NCBI GenBank assembly: GCA_026075535.2
Contig: AP026539.1
Span: forward strand, 2,976,001-3,040,000
Direction of reading: 5' to 3'
From: Tricholoma matsutake
Lineage: Eukaryota > Basidiomycota > Agaricomycetes > Agaricales > Tricholomataceae
Length of the DNA: 64,000 bases
Within the stretch, counting starts at the first letter, position 1; every line of letters starts with the position of its first letter. Of this stretch, positions 37,398 to 49,341 are shown one piece after another. The notes beneath the pieces are model-generated. The model was not told where the DNA came from. It saw only the letters and a program-made list of their open reading frames with translations, and searched no databases. The position numbers were made by a program, and so were the translations under genes.

Positions 37398-38340
37398 CAC
37401 AACTCTCAGTGACTTTAGACCATTATATATGGACTAACTGATGGTGGCTTTAGGCCATATTTAATGGTCCAGCTAATGTGGGCCCACAGACTGTAATAGA
37501 CCATAGAAGATGTGTGGGCTCATCTGGCAGGTATAAGTTCATTTAAATAGAATGGGCTCATGGGTGAAATGAGTAGAGCTTTATACCACATGTGATGGGT
37601 GGGCCCATGGGATATGTTAGTATTGGAATAGACCATAGATGATGGGTGGGCTTATATTTAGCAGTAGACCATGGATGATGGGGTGGGCCCAAGTGTAATT
37701 TTGGGACTGGTATGGATCATGTATAATGGGTGGGCCTATGTGATATGTTAGCATTGGAGCAGACCATGGCTGATGGGTGGGCCTATAGGACATATTGAAG
37801 CAGTAGACTATGAATGTTATGGTAGGCCCATGTAGGTCATGTTAGCAGTGTATTAGACAATGAGATGAGGCTCTTACCATTGCTACATCTTAGCCTTCCA
37901 AGAGACGACATGGTAGCAAATGCCCATATTACATATCAGCATCATAGATTCATAGTAGACCTTGAATATTTATTTGTCCTCTACTTGTGGCTGGATTGAA
38001 CCATTGGGGTGAGTACATCAGGATTGAACCATCTCGGTGAGTAGATCTTGATTGGTCCATCGGGGTAAGAATGTCAGGATTGAACCATCAGGGTAGGTAC
38101 ATCGGGAGAAGATTGTTCCATTGATGTAAGTCCATTGTGTTGGAATTTCAGTGAGGTTAGTACCATTGGAATTGGTTCATCAATGTGTGAACATCAGATC
38201 AGAACATCAGTATATTTCCACTTTTCTATACTTTTGTTGGACTGTTCCAGCCTAATATATTTAAGTAGTGTTAGTGTCAGTGATAATATAATTCACTCTG
38301 ATGTACTCATTCCTGCTTCAAGCTTACATCCCAATATTGG
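37398..38340. repeat. Left TIR and subterminal repeats
   Basis: After the roughly 150-bp TIR, a degenerate unit of about 60 bp (TAGACCATGGATGATGGGTGGGCCCAT and variants) recurs to about 37870. A second unit (GGATTGAACCATCRGGGTGAGTACATCA type, about 30-36 bp) repeats at 37990-38125. Such subterminal arrays often bind the transposase; that role is inferred. No gene is seen. Confidence 0.7.
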
Positions 38341-38361
38341 CATTCATTAAAATAATGTAAA

Positions 38362-39677
38362 CTACAACTCAAATTTTGAATTGTTAGCTACATATGTCTT
38401 GAGGCAATCATGCAGTTGTTCAACACCAGCTGCAAGATATAACTCTGCTTCCAACAACCTGGAGAGCAGGATGGCCTGCTTTTCCTTTGCTGTTGTCCTT
38501 ACCTCAATGCCTCTTATTGCCTCTCCACTTCCACTTTCCAAACCCAAATCCTTCATCAACTCCTCAATGCCAGGCCGCAAGAGGAAGGAGTGGACTGAAG
38601 CCGCCGACTCTTCAATCATTCCTTCCCCCTGATCCTCTACTGCTCTCCCCTTTCCCTTCACCGCTTTCCCAGATCCCAGCATGATGTCATCCACTTCCAC
38701 TATCCCCACCGTCTCCTGCAGATTCTCCTCCTCCACAAACTCCACCTCATCCGATTCATCGCCACCATCATCCCCCAGCTGGTCCACCTGCTCCTCTTAC
38801 TCAGTTTCTGGTTCGGGTGATCGATTGTCTTCAGAGGTTGGAGAAGGCGGTGTATGAGATCGTGGCCATTTCGGGGATGGCTGTTCCTCGCTGCATATTG
38901 TCGTTCCGATGTCATAGTCAGGTGTAGAAGCAAAGTCGATGGGGTTGGAGGCTGGAGATGACAGAGTTTTCGGGATGGTGACAATTGGGGGTGTTGGTGG
39001 GTGAGGAATGAATACAGGCCTTGTCCTGAGAGGAAGAGGCGGGGGCGGCAATGGCAGTAATGGCAGTGGAAGTAGCAAATCCAACTTAACATTTCCTTCC
39101 ATAATTCCTTCCATCCGGTGCTTGTTTATAGTCACCTGTCATATGTGGAGTGGGATTCCCTCCTCCAGTGGACTCTTGAACCTCACATGTCTATCATCAC
39201 CCTCCTTGACATATCCACCAAGTGGAAGTGTGGGCGCCGGCATGCCATAGAATTGGGAAGACAGAATGAGTCCCCCCACAGAACCATCTTGAAATTGGGG
39301 ATGGATAGCTGGCAGTCTCATCATGGCTATTGGAACCTGAGGAGGTGCCAGTGTTTCAGGGAGGGTGGAGGTACTGGTGACCATCAATCTGCTCAGTTTC
39401 GGACGAGTTCTCAGTTTTGAAGATGGCTGAAATCCAGGATGAACCATCGGAGGCTCGATTTCAGCAGTAGAAAGAGTTAGCGGAGCTGTGTTGGGGTTGG
39501 GGACAGCAGATGTACTGCCATCCAAAGATAAGTCCAACTTTTGACGCTTTGTCAGTCTGGATGAGGGTTGGTAGTCCGGCATAGAGGGAGCAGGTTGTTT
39601 TGATTTTGGGACCACCTGAAAACAATGTAATTACAACTAAATTAGTATTACAATTCACTTACCTTGATCTTTGGCAT
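38362..39677 (-). pseudogene. Unrecognised Pro-rich/acidic gene of the transposon
   Basis: Exon 1 (MPKIK) is 39663-39677. An intron at 39616-39662 (GTAAGT...TTTCAG) leads to one frame running 39615-38362. The protein is disordered and Pro/Ser-rich (KSKQPAPSMPDYQPSSRLTKR), then acidic, ending in a helical segment (ILLSRLLEAELYLAAGVEQL). Two in-frame stops interrupt it: TGA at 39139-39141 and TAA at 38797-38799. A GTGAGG...GACAG stretch of 51 nt would remove the TGA if it is an intron; no such escape is seen for the TAA. It is divergent from the next gene, with 182 bp between the starts. Function unknown. Confidence 0.5.
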
Positions 39678-39859
39678 TGGAATATTGGTTTCAGGGATGT
39701 TTGAATTGTTTTAGTACACAAGTTCTCGATCGATCAATTGACTTACCATGTGGTTCCGATTGGATTCTTGCAAACACAATACCGATCCAGTACTTCAACA
39801 TTGTTCACTCAATCAATTAACAATACTTTGCCCTTCAGCTTCGGATATCAACTCTGCAA

Positions 39860-41908
39860 ATGCCTTCCTACAATCAAGTTGCTGAATCTTACATCAATGA
39901 CATCCTCCCTTCCATTCAACCACATCTCCATCGATCCATCACAAAGGCCATCTTTGGAGGTGATGAAGATCTTTTACTACTCCTTCAAGAACTTCCAAAC
40001 TCACCAGTATGTCTGTTAACTATCCAAATTTCATCCTATAACATATCATTTCTATCAAATCAGGGATTGAATACCCTCGTCGGGCAACAGTTGTTGGTAT
40101 GGATTGACGAGTGCAAGCTGGAGATTGTTCTTCTACAACATGGCCAAGGCTATACAGTAAATGAGGAAAAATTGAAGAGTTGGATTGTATGTTAACTCAA
40201 TTTACCTGTCAATGAGTTTCTAATTGTACTTCCTAGTACACTACTTCATCGGGTGCTCAAGATGTACTGGAATGTGAGGGGGATGGCAGATATGACTTTG
40301 TCCCATCTCATCTGCTCATCAGCGCGGCCTTGCAGCTTGACCGAGCTGATACTCAAGGAACAGAAGTTGACTTTGGCAAGATAAAGTGGGATGACCCCTT
40401 GTTGTGGTACCACCCGATGCTTTCAGAGGAGGGCAGCAGTACTCGGGAGTGGTTTTCAGAAGGGCGTCAGACACCAGGTAGGCTTCACTCAGTTTAGCTT
40501 GAATTATCTACATATTGAATCACATATAGTACCTCGTGCAGTTTGGAACGGAGTAGCTGCCTCTATAATAAATCCAATCGTCATCCCAGGCAACATCCAG
40601 ATTCATTTGAGGGATGAAATGTTGCAAATTATTCCCCCACCACCCACTTCAACTGACCCGGCTTCAAGTCATCGTAGCATTCCTTTGGCCAGAATGACAG
40701 TGGATCCGTCAACACAATACCAGCTTTTGAAAATGACTCCCATGGGACAGAGGAGCCATTCACAGACTTGTATCAAAAGCAGTGAGTATGTGAACGACTC
40801 TTCTGATGAGATAAAGGAAGAGGCCTGGTTGGAAGAAGCAGGAGAGAGAGGGCAGAGCAGGATGACAAAGGTGGATGTTAAAGGAAAGCAGAAGGATACA
40901 GCAGAGGCGATGGATGTGGATTTGGAGGAGGTCGACCAGCCTGTGGAGGGGTCATCACAACCCTCAAGAAGATCACAACCCAAGGCAATAACGTCAAAAT
41001 CAAGCATGAAGCCTGGAACAGAGACCATGCATCCGCCAAATTTGGGCAACACGGAGGCTTGTGCAAGGTGTGTGAAGCTGGAGGTGAGATGCATGTATGC
41101 GGGCAACACCGCGTGTTTGTCATGTCGAGGTTGCAAGCAGAAGCATACAAAGGTTGTTGGGGAGTGGCAGACAAGAGGGAAAGTGACAGTGACGAAGGAA
41201 GGAAAGACACAGGTCATCAAGTCAGAACCAAGAGCAACCCCAACAACACCTGCATTGGGTGATGAAAACATGTTGGAACCCTCCCCATTGAATCCAAGCC
41301 TATGCCAATCAACCAGGACCCAAAGCACTTCAAGGCCACCTGAGGCAGCTAAGGCTTCATCAATTCCAAGCAGGGGATTGACGCCAAAGCCACCAGTGAC
41401 ACCAAAGAGAGGGACGACTTCAAAACCAACAAGGGCAGCAGTGGCGACACCAAAGGCAAAAGGAAAAGCAAAGCCAAGAAGTCGATCCAAGTCGAAATCC
41501 AGGAAGACGGATGAGGATGAAGCCATGTCAAATGGTGGAGAGACTTGCCGAGGGAGTCCAGGGGTGGTAACAGTGCATCCATTGGGGCAGGTACCATCGG
41601 AGTACCTTTACTTCGTAAATCGGAAAGGGGAACAGGTCAGTGAGGCTGTCTGAGTTGTCAACAATGGTGAGGCAAGTGTTGAGGGAGAAATGGCAATGGT
41701 GCAACAGCTTCAATGGGAGAATAACCAACTGACTAAGGAGGTCACAGAGATGCGAGAGGAGATGAGGAAGATGAAGGAGATGATGGTAGCAATGGAAATG
41801 AGCCAAAGGGTGCTTATCAGCAACCACAATGCCCATACTGCAGCATCGGCAAACATTGACCAAAGTCATGTCCCAACCTACAACGCCCTCCGACTGCCGA
41901 ACACCTGA
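39860..41908 (+). CDS. Zn-cluster-like protein of the transposon
   Basis: The exons are 39860-40006, 40064-40186, 40237-40477, 40530-41635 and 41684-41908, joined by introns of 48-57 nt with GTATGT/GTAGGC/GTCAGT donors. The phases agree and give 613 codons plus stop. The N-terminal half is globular (LLVWIDECKLEIVLLQHGQGY; WDDPLLWYHP). A basic/acidic linker leads to a cysteine cluster (CARCVKLEVRC...CLSCRGC, C-X2-C-X6-C-X7-C-X2-C-X2-C). A Ser/Pro/Lys-rich region and a coiled coil (LTKEVTEMREEMRKMKEMM) end it. This layout is common in mushroom genomes and suggests DNA binding, which I infer only from the cysteines. A further open stretch in the same frame (42203-42526) may be a detached last exon. 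Confidence 0.6.
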
Positions 41909-42054
41909 GGATGGAGGTGCCATGGAGAGTCTCAGCATGCCACCATCCCACTTTTCATCATCACCCTATCCCTCACATTCTATGAACATTGTCCCATATC
42001 CCTCCCCTTATCCCCCTAATGATTTCACATCACCCGTTATCACTCTGAGGAGTT

Positions 42055-42132
42055 CAAGAGTCTTCAACAACATTATTCAGCCCAGCATGTTACAAGAGTC
42101 TTCAACAACATTATTCAGCCCAGCATGTTACA
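42055..42132 (+). repeat. Tandem duplication of about 39 bp
   Basis: The unit AAGAGTCTTCAACAACATTA... ending CCCAGCATGTTAC occurs twice in direct succession, downstream of the gene above. Confidence 0.8.
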
Positions 42133-42202
42133 GCTGAACAAACTCAGGATTACACCAAGTCCGAATCCTTCCAGTCAGTATCATTGAACCTCTGATGCTG
42201 CA

Positions 42203-42526
42203 ATGGAGGAAGAACGACCTGTTGTGGGACCATCCCATGCAGCTTTGGCGAGTGGACAGGATGTACGAGAGATGGCTTCACAAATGGTAGCCCCAGAGGT
42301 TGCATTGAATACCATGCCAGAGGTTGAGAATGTAGATGAGAGTGATGGCGCAATAACAAAGGAACAGGAGGCCAAGAGACCTAGGATGGTCATGCCCAGG
42401 ATAATGGAATCTCCGGTGTCAGGAATGGAAGATGAATATGATAGAGATTCTTTTGCCATGGCAATCGACGAATCTGATGAAGAATTGGACAGGGATCATC
42501 AGTATAACTGGGAAACATTACTGTAG
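42203..42526 (+). CDS. Acidic C-terminal tail frame (possible last exon)
   Basis: A 107-codon open stretch (MEEERPVVGPSHAALASG ... DRDHQYNWETLL) in the frame of the upstream gene and probably its last exon, separated by an unclear splice or a frameshift. Its final 225 bp are duplicated in inverse orientation at about 43100-43306. Confidence 0.4.
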   Translation: MEEERPVVGPSHAALASGQDVREMASQMVAPEVALNTMPEVENVDESDGAITKEQEAKRPRMVMPRIMESPVSGMEDEYDRDSFAMAIDESDEELDRDHQYNWETLL

Positions 42527-43306
42527 TGTCAAAATGATTATTGTCAACAGCTTTGGTAAGATAGGCGTTCATGGATTACTGCATGCAAACTAGTACATAA
42601 CTGAGGTGACAAAATGATGATGGGAGAAAACGACCCAACAAAATGACCCAACAACATGACCCAACAAAATGACCTGACATGATCTCAAGAAATGACCCAA
42701 CAAAATGACCCAACAAAATGACCTGACACAATGAACCGACAACATGACCCGACAAAATGACCTGACAAAATGTCGGGTCATCTTGTGTTGGGTCATCTAT
42801 TGTTGGGTCACAATACTTATTTGATCAATTTGTCGGGTCCTTTAGTCAGGTCATTTTGTCACATCCTCAGGTTACTTGGCTAGGTGATCATTTTGTTGGG
42901 TCATTTTGTTGGGCCATCCAGTGTTGGGTTATCTAGTGTTGGGTCAGTTTTGTCAGGTCATGTTGTCGGGTCATTTTGTCAGGTCATTTTGTCAGGTCGT
43001 TTTCTCTGGTCATCATTTTGTCACCTTGGTTATGTACTAGTTTGCATGCAGTAATCCATGAATGCCTATCTTACCAAAGCTGTTGACAATAATCATTTTA
43101 ACACTACAGTAATGTTTCCCAGTTATACTGACGATCCCTGTCCAATTCTTCATCAGATTCGTCGATTACCATGGCAAAAGAATCTCTATCATATTCATCT
43201 TCCATTCCTGACACCGGAGATTCCATTATCATGGGCATGACCATCCTAGGTCTCTCAGCCTCCTGTTCCTTTGTTATTGCGCCATCACTCTCATGGTATT
43301 CAATGC
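42301..43306. repeat. 1-kb near-palindrome around a minisatellite
   Basis: Bases 42301-42615 (coding tail plus 3' flank, GTACATAACTGAGGTGACAAAATGA) recur as a reverse complement at about 43015-43306. Only scattered differences are visible. Between them, units of AAAATGACCCAAC in plus orientation (about 42625-42780) are followed by the same units reversed (about 42770-43010). The whole could fold into one long hairpin. Confidence 0.85.
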
Positions 43307-43329
43307 AACCTCCAGGGCTACCACTTCTG

Positions 43330-43460
43330 AAGCCATTGACCCGACACAATGACCCGACCAAAGCGACCCGACACTAGATGACCCAACACCAGATGACCCG
43401 ACAAATGACCTGACAAAATGACCCAACAAAATGACCCAACAAAATGACCCGACAAAATTT
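43330..43460 (+). repeat. 13-bp minisatellite AAAATGACCCRAC
   Basis: Units in plus orientation, with interspersed ACACTAGATGACCC variants, between the palindrome and the next gene. The same family recurs at 53160-54145. Confidence 0.75.
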
Positions 43461-43723
43461 ATTCCTCATCTTGGACAAAATAGACCATGCTTACCCAATG
43501 ACTGTGAATGAGCAGGTACATCGATAGAACCTTTTGGCTTCTTCTTCGGTGGTTCCTTTATCTTCTCAGCCAACCTCAATTTCATCACCTTTCCTTTCTG
43601 CATCATCTCTGGTTCTTGCTGATCCCCCCCATGAATCTCATACTCATTTGTTGCAGTGTTGGCACTCTTCCCAGCATCCATGGCCCTACCAGTCTGTTTG
43701 CTTAAAGGTCGCATCGTACTCTT

Positions 43724-45552
43724 TCAAACAAGTTCCATCGCCAGGCTGAGCTTCTGCTGTTTCCTAACTGGATGCATCTTGCTATTTCTGGAATTTCCTG
43801 TGATCGGAATTGGTGTCTTGCTTGGCCCACCCTTCGGTTGTCCGGACTGCATTACATCTTCCTCTTCCAATGACTCCATCTGATCGACCAATGTGAAATC
43901 AAACACTTCACCCAATTCCTCAACCTTGTTTAATGTGGGAGCCCTCCATTTACACCTTCTTGAATCTGGAACAATATGGTCAGTCCACCTTTCCTCAGGC
44001 TTCTCCACCCTCTTTTCCTTGCCTTTACCCTCCCTCTCACTCTTCTTGGTCCTTGGGCGGCTTGGGCGGCTTGGTGTTTTGGCATCAGAATCAGCATCGG
44101 AATTGGAATTGGAATTGGAATCATCTCTTGATCTCTTCTTTCCCTTCAATTTTTTGTCCTGATAGAATTTGAAACCAAAACCATTGCTTTCCTGATTAGA
44201 GTACCAAAATGTCAAAATCTCCTTGATCTGGTGGTCCTTCATCCTCGATGGATCCATAAGCTTGAAACCATCAGGAACCTGATCCGCCCCAAAGTACTTA
44301 TCTGCATCTTCAATGAACGACATCCAAGGAGGGATTGCACATTCATTACTGCAAGCCAGACCTGACAAGTCATCCAGGATGAGAATGAACGAATGATTGC
44401 CGACCCACTCACGATATGCTGACCCGACATATGACCTGATTAACACTTTCTTATCCATCCCTTTGCTTGGCCAGTCAGTTGGCTCAGGAAGCAATGGATT
44501 CCTGTTGGCATCCATATCCAACTGAACATATGGTTTTCGACTTGAGGTTCCAATAGGAACTTGGAACTTTGCTTCTTCAGCTGCAGCTAACAAAAGACAA
44601 TTATTTTGAATCTTTCCGATGAGAAATTATCCATTTACAATACATCTCCTTTGCATGCATGTTTAGAAGCCCCATGATTGGCTTGGTATCCCAATCTTTG
44701 TTTGCTTGGAAGAAAGACTTCCCTCCGAGATCTCCCATAAATTCATGCCTACAAAGAAAAAGGTTTAACTGGCAGAAACAAATTCAGACAGTGAACAGAC
44801 TTAACGTGTTTGTGACAAGTACTCCATTCACTTCCTTGTGGCATGTTAATACCAAACAGTCTATTCCACAAGACTTTTTCATTTGCTTGCAGAAGGACTT
44901 CACATGCTTATGAGCCTGTTTTGCATTCCTGTTCTGCATTAGTATTGATAGTACCAATATTCAACGTGAATGACCTACCTTGCTTGCTCCTCAGCTGGGG
45001 GACCCATTCGATTCCATATATTGGCCAGGTCCTCCATCTTCCTTTTCTCTGCTTCCGATGTCTTCCCCCCAAGGTTACTCAACTCCTTCTGGTATGTGCC
45101 AAATGCCTTTTGATTGTCCGCCTTGCATGAAGTATCTTCTACCCATCCACCCATTTTTCCTTGAATCGTTTCCTTTAACTCCCCTTTTGCCTGAATGCCA
45201 AGAACCCTTCTACCCATCCATTTCTTGATCCCCTTAAATTTCTCAGATGATTCTCTAGTTCTTCCATATGTATGGAACCAAGCATATACACCCTGTTTAA
45301 AAATGTCCTGTTCAAAGGCATTGCAAAATACTTTCCAAGTCATGAACTGACCTTCTTCCTCAACTCCTTATCTTCCCTAGACCAGTGGGGATTCTTTTTC
45401 TTCATTTTGTCATAAACTTTCTGACCAATTCTGTTCCGCTGTGAATGATCTCCCTCTCGCCATTGTTCCTTTCTGGCTTCTAGGATTTCCACATCTTCCC
45501 CTGTCAGCTTAAAGTGGACGAGTTCGGGAGGAACATGGGCTTCAGCTGGCAT
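43724..45552 (-). CDS. Unrecognised 541-aa transposon gene, apparently intact
   Basis: The exons are 45352-45552, 44979-45307, 44806-44928, 44639-44748 and 43724-44586. All junctions are GT-AG with consistent phases, giving MPAEAHVPPELVHFK to SLAMELV. The N-terminal 80 residues are charged and helical with conserved-looking aromatics (REDKELRKKDIFKQGVYAWF). The middle contains KAFGTYQKELSNLGGK and NRMGPPAEEQA. A central domain follows (PYVQLDMDANRNPLLPEPTD). The tail is Lys/Ser-rich and acidic. After the TGA at 43724-43726 the frame stays open to 43466 (KPPKKKPKG-type basic tail), so this stop may be a nonsense change. I do not recognise the family. It is divergent from the Myb-like gene. It could be an accessory transposition protein. 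Confidence 0.65.
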
Positions 45553-46460
45553 AGCATATAGTGATGTAATGTATGTGATGTGGTGGTGGATAAGTGTATT
45601 TTTGGTGTTGTGGTATTGAAGCAAGTACAAATCAGGATGCAGGGAAAATCATTTCATTATGGAATCAATTATACCGATCATTGTCGATCATTCATTAATC
45701 CATCGATCCTGAGTCTTGAAAAGCCCCTAATTGTATGAGTCCAGTCACTGATCACACATATTGACCAATATGCTCCAAGGAATGCTCAGAAATGCTCAGA
45801 AATCATATCAGTGATCATTTGGAGACCAATCTTTCAGCTTAATCAAACCACTTGTCAACGTTCTTTTTGTCACCTAGTATGAAGTCATATATTTGAGTCA
45901 GTTGGCATCACTTCTAGATAGTTTGGTTGTAAAAAGGCATAAGAAAAAAAGCACTGTCTAAATCATAAATCCCCATAATATACATTCTTCAAAGATAAGA
46001 TGAGATCATGAGGAACAAGTGTCGTTGGTTGTTTCATGGTTAGAAGTTTCTGATCTAATGTAAATTGTGGTTTGTACATCACCATCTACTTATGTTCTGA
46101 ACAAAGCAAAACTTGGAGTTTTTGAGTTAAAACCTTAAATTCTTAACATGTCTAACAATGTATTCAGAACTTATGGAGTTAGAATATTGTACAAATGTCA
46201 TTTGTGTGATAGACTTGATATGTCATGATCATGTAGTCACATGATAGCCATTAAATCTCCCTACCATCTTCTTCAATACTACTTGAATACTACTACTACT
46301 ACTACTACTAGCTTTGCATTCTTTTTTGACCAGTTTTTTAACGTTTACCTGACTTTGTTGACTTGCACCTAACTATCATGTGACTGAGAAATTTCCTTTT
46401 TTACAGAGGGTAACCTGCCAGCGGGTGCTGAAAGACTTCATTCTCCGCCTCCCTCCCGTG
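45553..46460. other. AT-rich intergenic region with an ACT microsatellite
   Basis: No coding frame is supported. An (ACT)n run of about eight units lies near 46285-46312, and two GAAATGCTCA repeats near 45781-45800. It probably holds the promoters of the two divergent genes. An acceptor-like TTTTTTACAG at 46397-46406 hints at an upstream exon of the Myb-like gene. Confidence 0.4.
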
Positions 46461-47948
46461 ATGTCTCTAGGTTTCGATTATATGCCGATTTATAATCTAC
46501 ATCAACACATTCTTCACTATGCAGCTGCTGCTGTACAGATCTGTCTCCCTATCCTTATGGATGTGCTCCCCTCTATCAATGCCGATGATGCCACAACACC
46601 CAAAGCAGTGAAGAGTCAAGTGAAGAAGTGGTCAGATCAAGAAATTGAAGACCTCATTGCTTTCTTGTACAACCGCCGTTTTGAAGCCAGCTCTCCAGGG
46701 AACTTCAAGCCAGTTGTCTGGACAGCAGCTAAACTGCATCTTGACACCAAGCACCCACATTCTCCGCAAACAATAGCTGCCATCAAAGCCAAGTTTACTA
46801 TGGTGCGTGATATAATCATTCTACATCCTTTTCCTCCATTTTACCATTCTACTAGTATAAAGATATGTACAGGGTGGTTGAGGATTACTATGGAAGGTCA
46901 GGAATGGGTGCAATGCCTGCTGGATCAGGTATCTGGGCACAAACAAGTGCCGAGCTTCAACATTATGAGGATTTTGAGAAGAATTTAGGGAAGGAATGGG
47001 TACGTTCCTATTATATTGTTATTTTCATATGTATCTAACCTTCAAATCACAGAAAAGGTACTGTCGTCAGCTCCTCAATGCATCATTTCCACAATATGCG
47101 AAAATGCAAGTGATCATGGAGAAATCTATTGCGAAAGGTCAATTTGCACACAGGGGCACTGCCCAAGCCCCTCCCAACCTCTTGATTGATGGGAATGGTG
47201 AGGTTAATGAGACTGGGCATGCTGCCCCTTCGTCTTAGCCAGGATCATCTTTCCTGCCACACAAGATGGCTTGACTTTCATGGATGTTGTTGATCCAGCC
47301 CTCCCATCAACGTTGTCATGTCCTTTACTAGGCCAACTACCTGCAACAGCCTCATCTTCGCTCTCTATCCTATCAGTCCCGACAATGACTCCATCCTCAG
47401 CCCCTCTTGCTTTGGCATTCTCACAGCCCCCTTCGCATCCCCTTACATCAGCATTCTCACAGCCCCCTGCTTCGGCATCTTCGCATCCCCCTACGTCAGC
47501 ATCCTCACATCCCCCTACCCCGGCATCAGCTCCTAGCATGCCCTCAGTGAAATTGAAGTCATCAGGAAAATGCAAACAGGCATCAGGGGATGATCACATG
47601 CCTGATTGGCCACCATCCAAAACTGCTTCAAAGCCACAATCAAGTGCAACGACATCGATGAAGACCAATACAAGCATCTCTGCTCTCGTTGGAGCAACTG
47701 GGGCCATCAACAATCTTAATATGACTATGCAACAAAGCCTGTTTCAATCGGATGCGTGGCGAATTGAGTTGGCAATGGAGCTGATCAAAAATGCAGACCA
47801 TATTGACGATAATGAACAAGGTGCTCTTTCATTCTATTATAGCAATAATCCAAATGCTGCCGGTAGTCTCATAGCCATGTCTGATGTGCAGCAGGAAAAT
47901 ACATTGCATTATGCTCTCCAAATGATCTTGAAGCCAGCTGTATCCTAA
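46461..47948 (+). CDS. Myb/SANT-like protein, PIF/Harbinger partner type
   Basis: The exons are 46461-46802, 46856-46999, 47053-47197 and 47239-47948, giving 446 codons. Introns are 41-53 nt (GTGCGT, GTACGT, GTGAGG donors). The Myb/SANT-like domain begins KKWSDQEIEDLIAFLYNRRF, continues with TAAKLHLDTKHPHSPQT and KAKFTMYKDMYRVV, and ends in a tryptophan motif (GSGIWAQTS...WKRYCRQ). A Ser/Pro-rich linker leads to a helical C-terminus (AWRIELAMELIKNADHID). In PIF/Harbinger elements such a protein helps the DDE transposase reach the nucleus and the termini. The neighbouring minus-strand gene is that DDE protein, placed tail-to-tail 238 bp away. The start codon is uncertain. Confidence 0.7.
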
Positions 47949-48186
47949 ATTTTTGTACACTAACTGTACTGTACACTGTATTACTCTACATCTGTATTGT
48001 ACAAAAATTCATCAACATCATCACTGGCCTCGTGTTCTCGCAAAATTGCCTGATAGCTATTCCACATTGACTGTGCAATCTTGTTTCACCAACCCGCAAC
48101 CTGTCTTCTACATTGCTGGCTTGTTGCACAAAGCCATCACCAGTGTGGCCACCTTGGTTTGGGTATTCTTCACTTGCAAGTTCTTC

Positions 48187-49341
48187 TTAATGATGATCAT
48201 GAATGCAAATAAAATTATGTATAGCACACAATGCTGCCGGAATTTGTGCTTGGATTGTCATGTCATATTCTGGGCCAATCAAAAGTATGCGAAAGTGCTT
48301 CTTGAGAACTCCAAAAATGTGCTCGATTACATTTCTTGCCTGAGCGTGATGCAAGTTGAAAAGCTCCTCCTTATTTTGTGGTCTGGACATTTCATGAATT
48401 TAGGCATGCCTTATACTGAAAAACACAAACATACCGTAATGAGGCATGCCCCCATTCAGCAAGATGATAACGGATGCCACGGTAGGGAACAAGAAGCTCC
48501 TTGAAATGTGGGAAGCCTGCATCGGCAAGGAGATACGATCCCTCAGGTACAATTAGATCATCAGAGATCGCACTTTCATAAACTCGGGCATCTGATGCAG
48601 AGCCCTCCCATCCGGTAAGGACATATGTGAAAAGAAGATCGAATGAACAACTGAACAAGCAGTTCTGTGATATGAAGCCCTTCTGGTTGCGCCATGCTTC
48701 ATGATACTCAGCACAAGCAGTGGCATGGATGTGGCTACCATCGATTGCCCCAAGGGCAGACCGGAGAAAAGGCCATAATTTCGGATTGTTGAAAAGTCTT
48801 GATGAAGGTGGATCATCGGGGGATATTTGTTTTATGTATTTGGAATTGAAAGGAGCAAATGCAAAGATACGAGCCATTTTATGGAAGTATCTGTGAACCT
48901 ATGAGTCCAAAATGATGATAGCAGAAATAAATGAATTTTTTACACAGATATCGTCTCAGGAGCATGTTGAAACCTTTCCTCAAGATGGCAGATAGGAATA
49001 CCAGTGACACAACAATATAGAAAAATAGCAAGCTGCTCTTCAAGAGTGATGTACTTGGAATCCCCATGGCCCATCCCTCGTAATTCAGACACGAGAGCCC
49101 TGAAAACTTGCTTATTCATTCCAAGAGCTGTGCAAATGCACTTCAGATGACCATGGAGTAGTTCATTGACCCAAGCCTGCCCTGTGAGAATTGATGTGTA
49201 ACATGGCTCCTTGAAATAATACTGCTGTATAATCTTCAAGGTTTCAGGAATGACAATGTTGATGATCAGAACAACAAGTTGCTGAGCAATTTGAGCAAAA
49301 AGCTCTTGCTGTGAGGAATTTTGCTGATGGTGAGGAACCAT
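48187..49341 (-). CDS. PIF/Harbinger DDE transposase, 351 aa
   Basis: The exons are 48946-49341, 48435-48898 and 48187-48382, with introns of 47 and 52 nt and consistent phases. The N-terminal helix-turn-helix region (KYITLEEQLAIFLYCCVTG) precedes the DDE nuclease fold. The catalytic blocks are ALGAIDGSHI (D), LLADAGFPH (D) and ARNVIEHIFGVLKKHF (E). The spacing matches the DDE_4 / HARBI1 family. The TAA after FICIHDHH is followed by 66 open codons in the same frame, so it is probably a late nonsense change that leaves the catalytic core whole. It forms a pair with the Myb-like gene and could be a nested Harbinger element or resident cargo; I could not find its termini. Confidence 0.8.

Noticed and set aside
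40669..41526. 285-codon minus-strand frame
   Set aside because: It is antisense to the spliced Zn-cluster-like gene, whose exon phases and motifs are coherent.
47204..47575. Minus-strand frame with GGCEDADVGG repeats
   Set aside because: Complement of the Ser/Pro-rich linker of the Myb-like gene.
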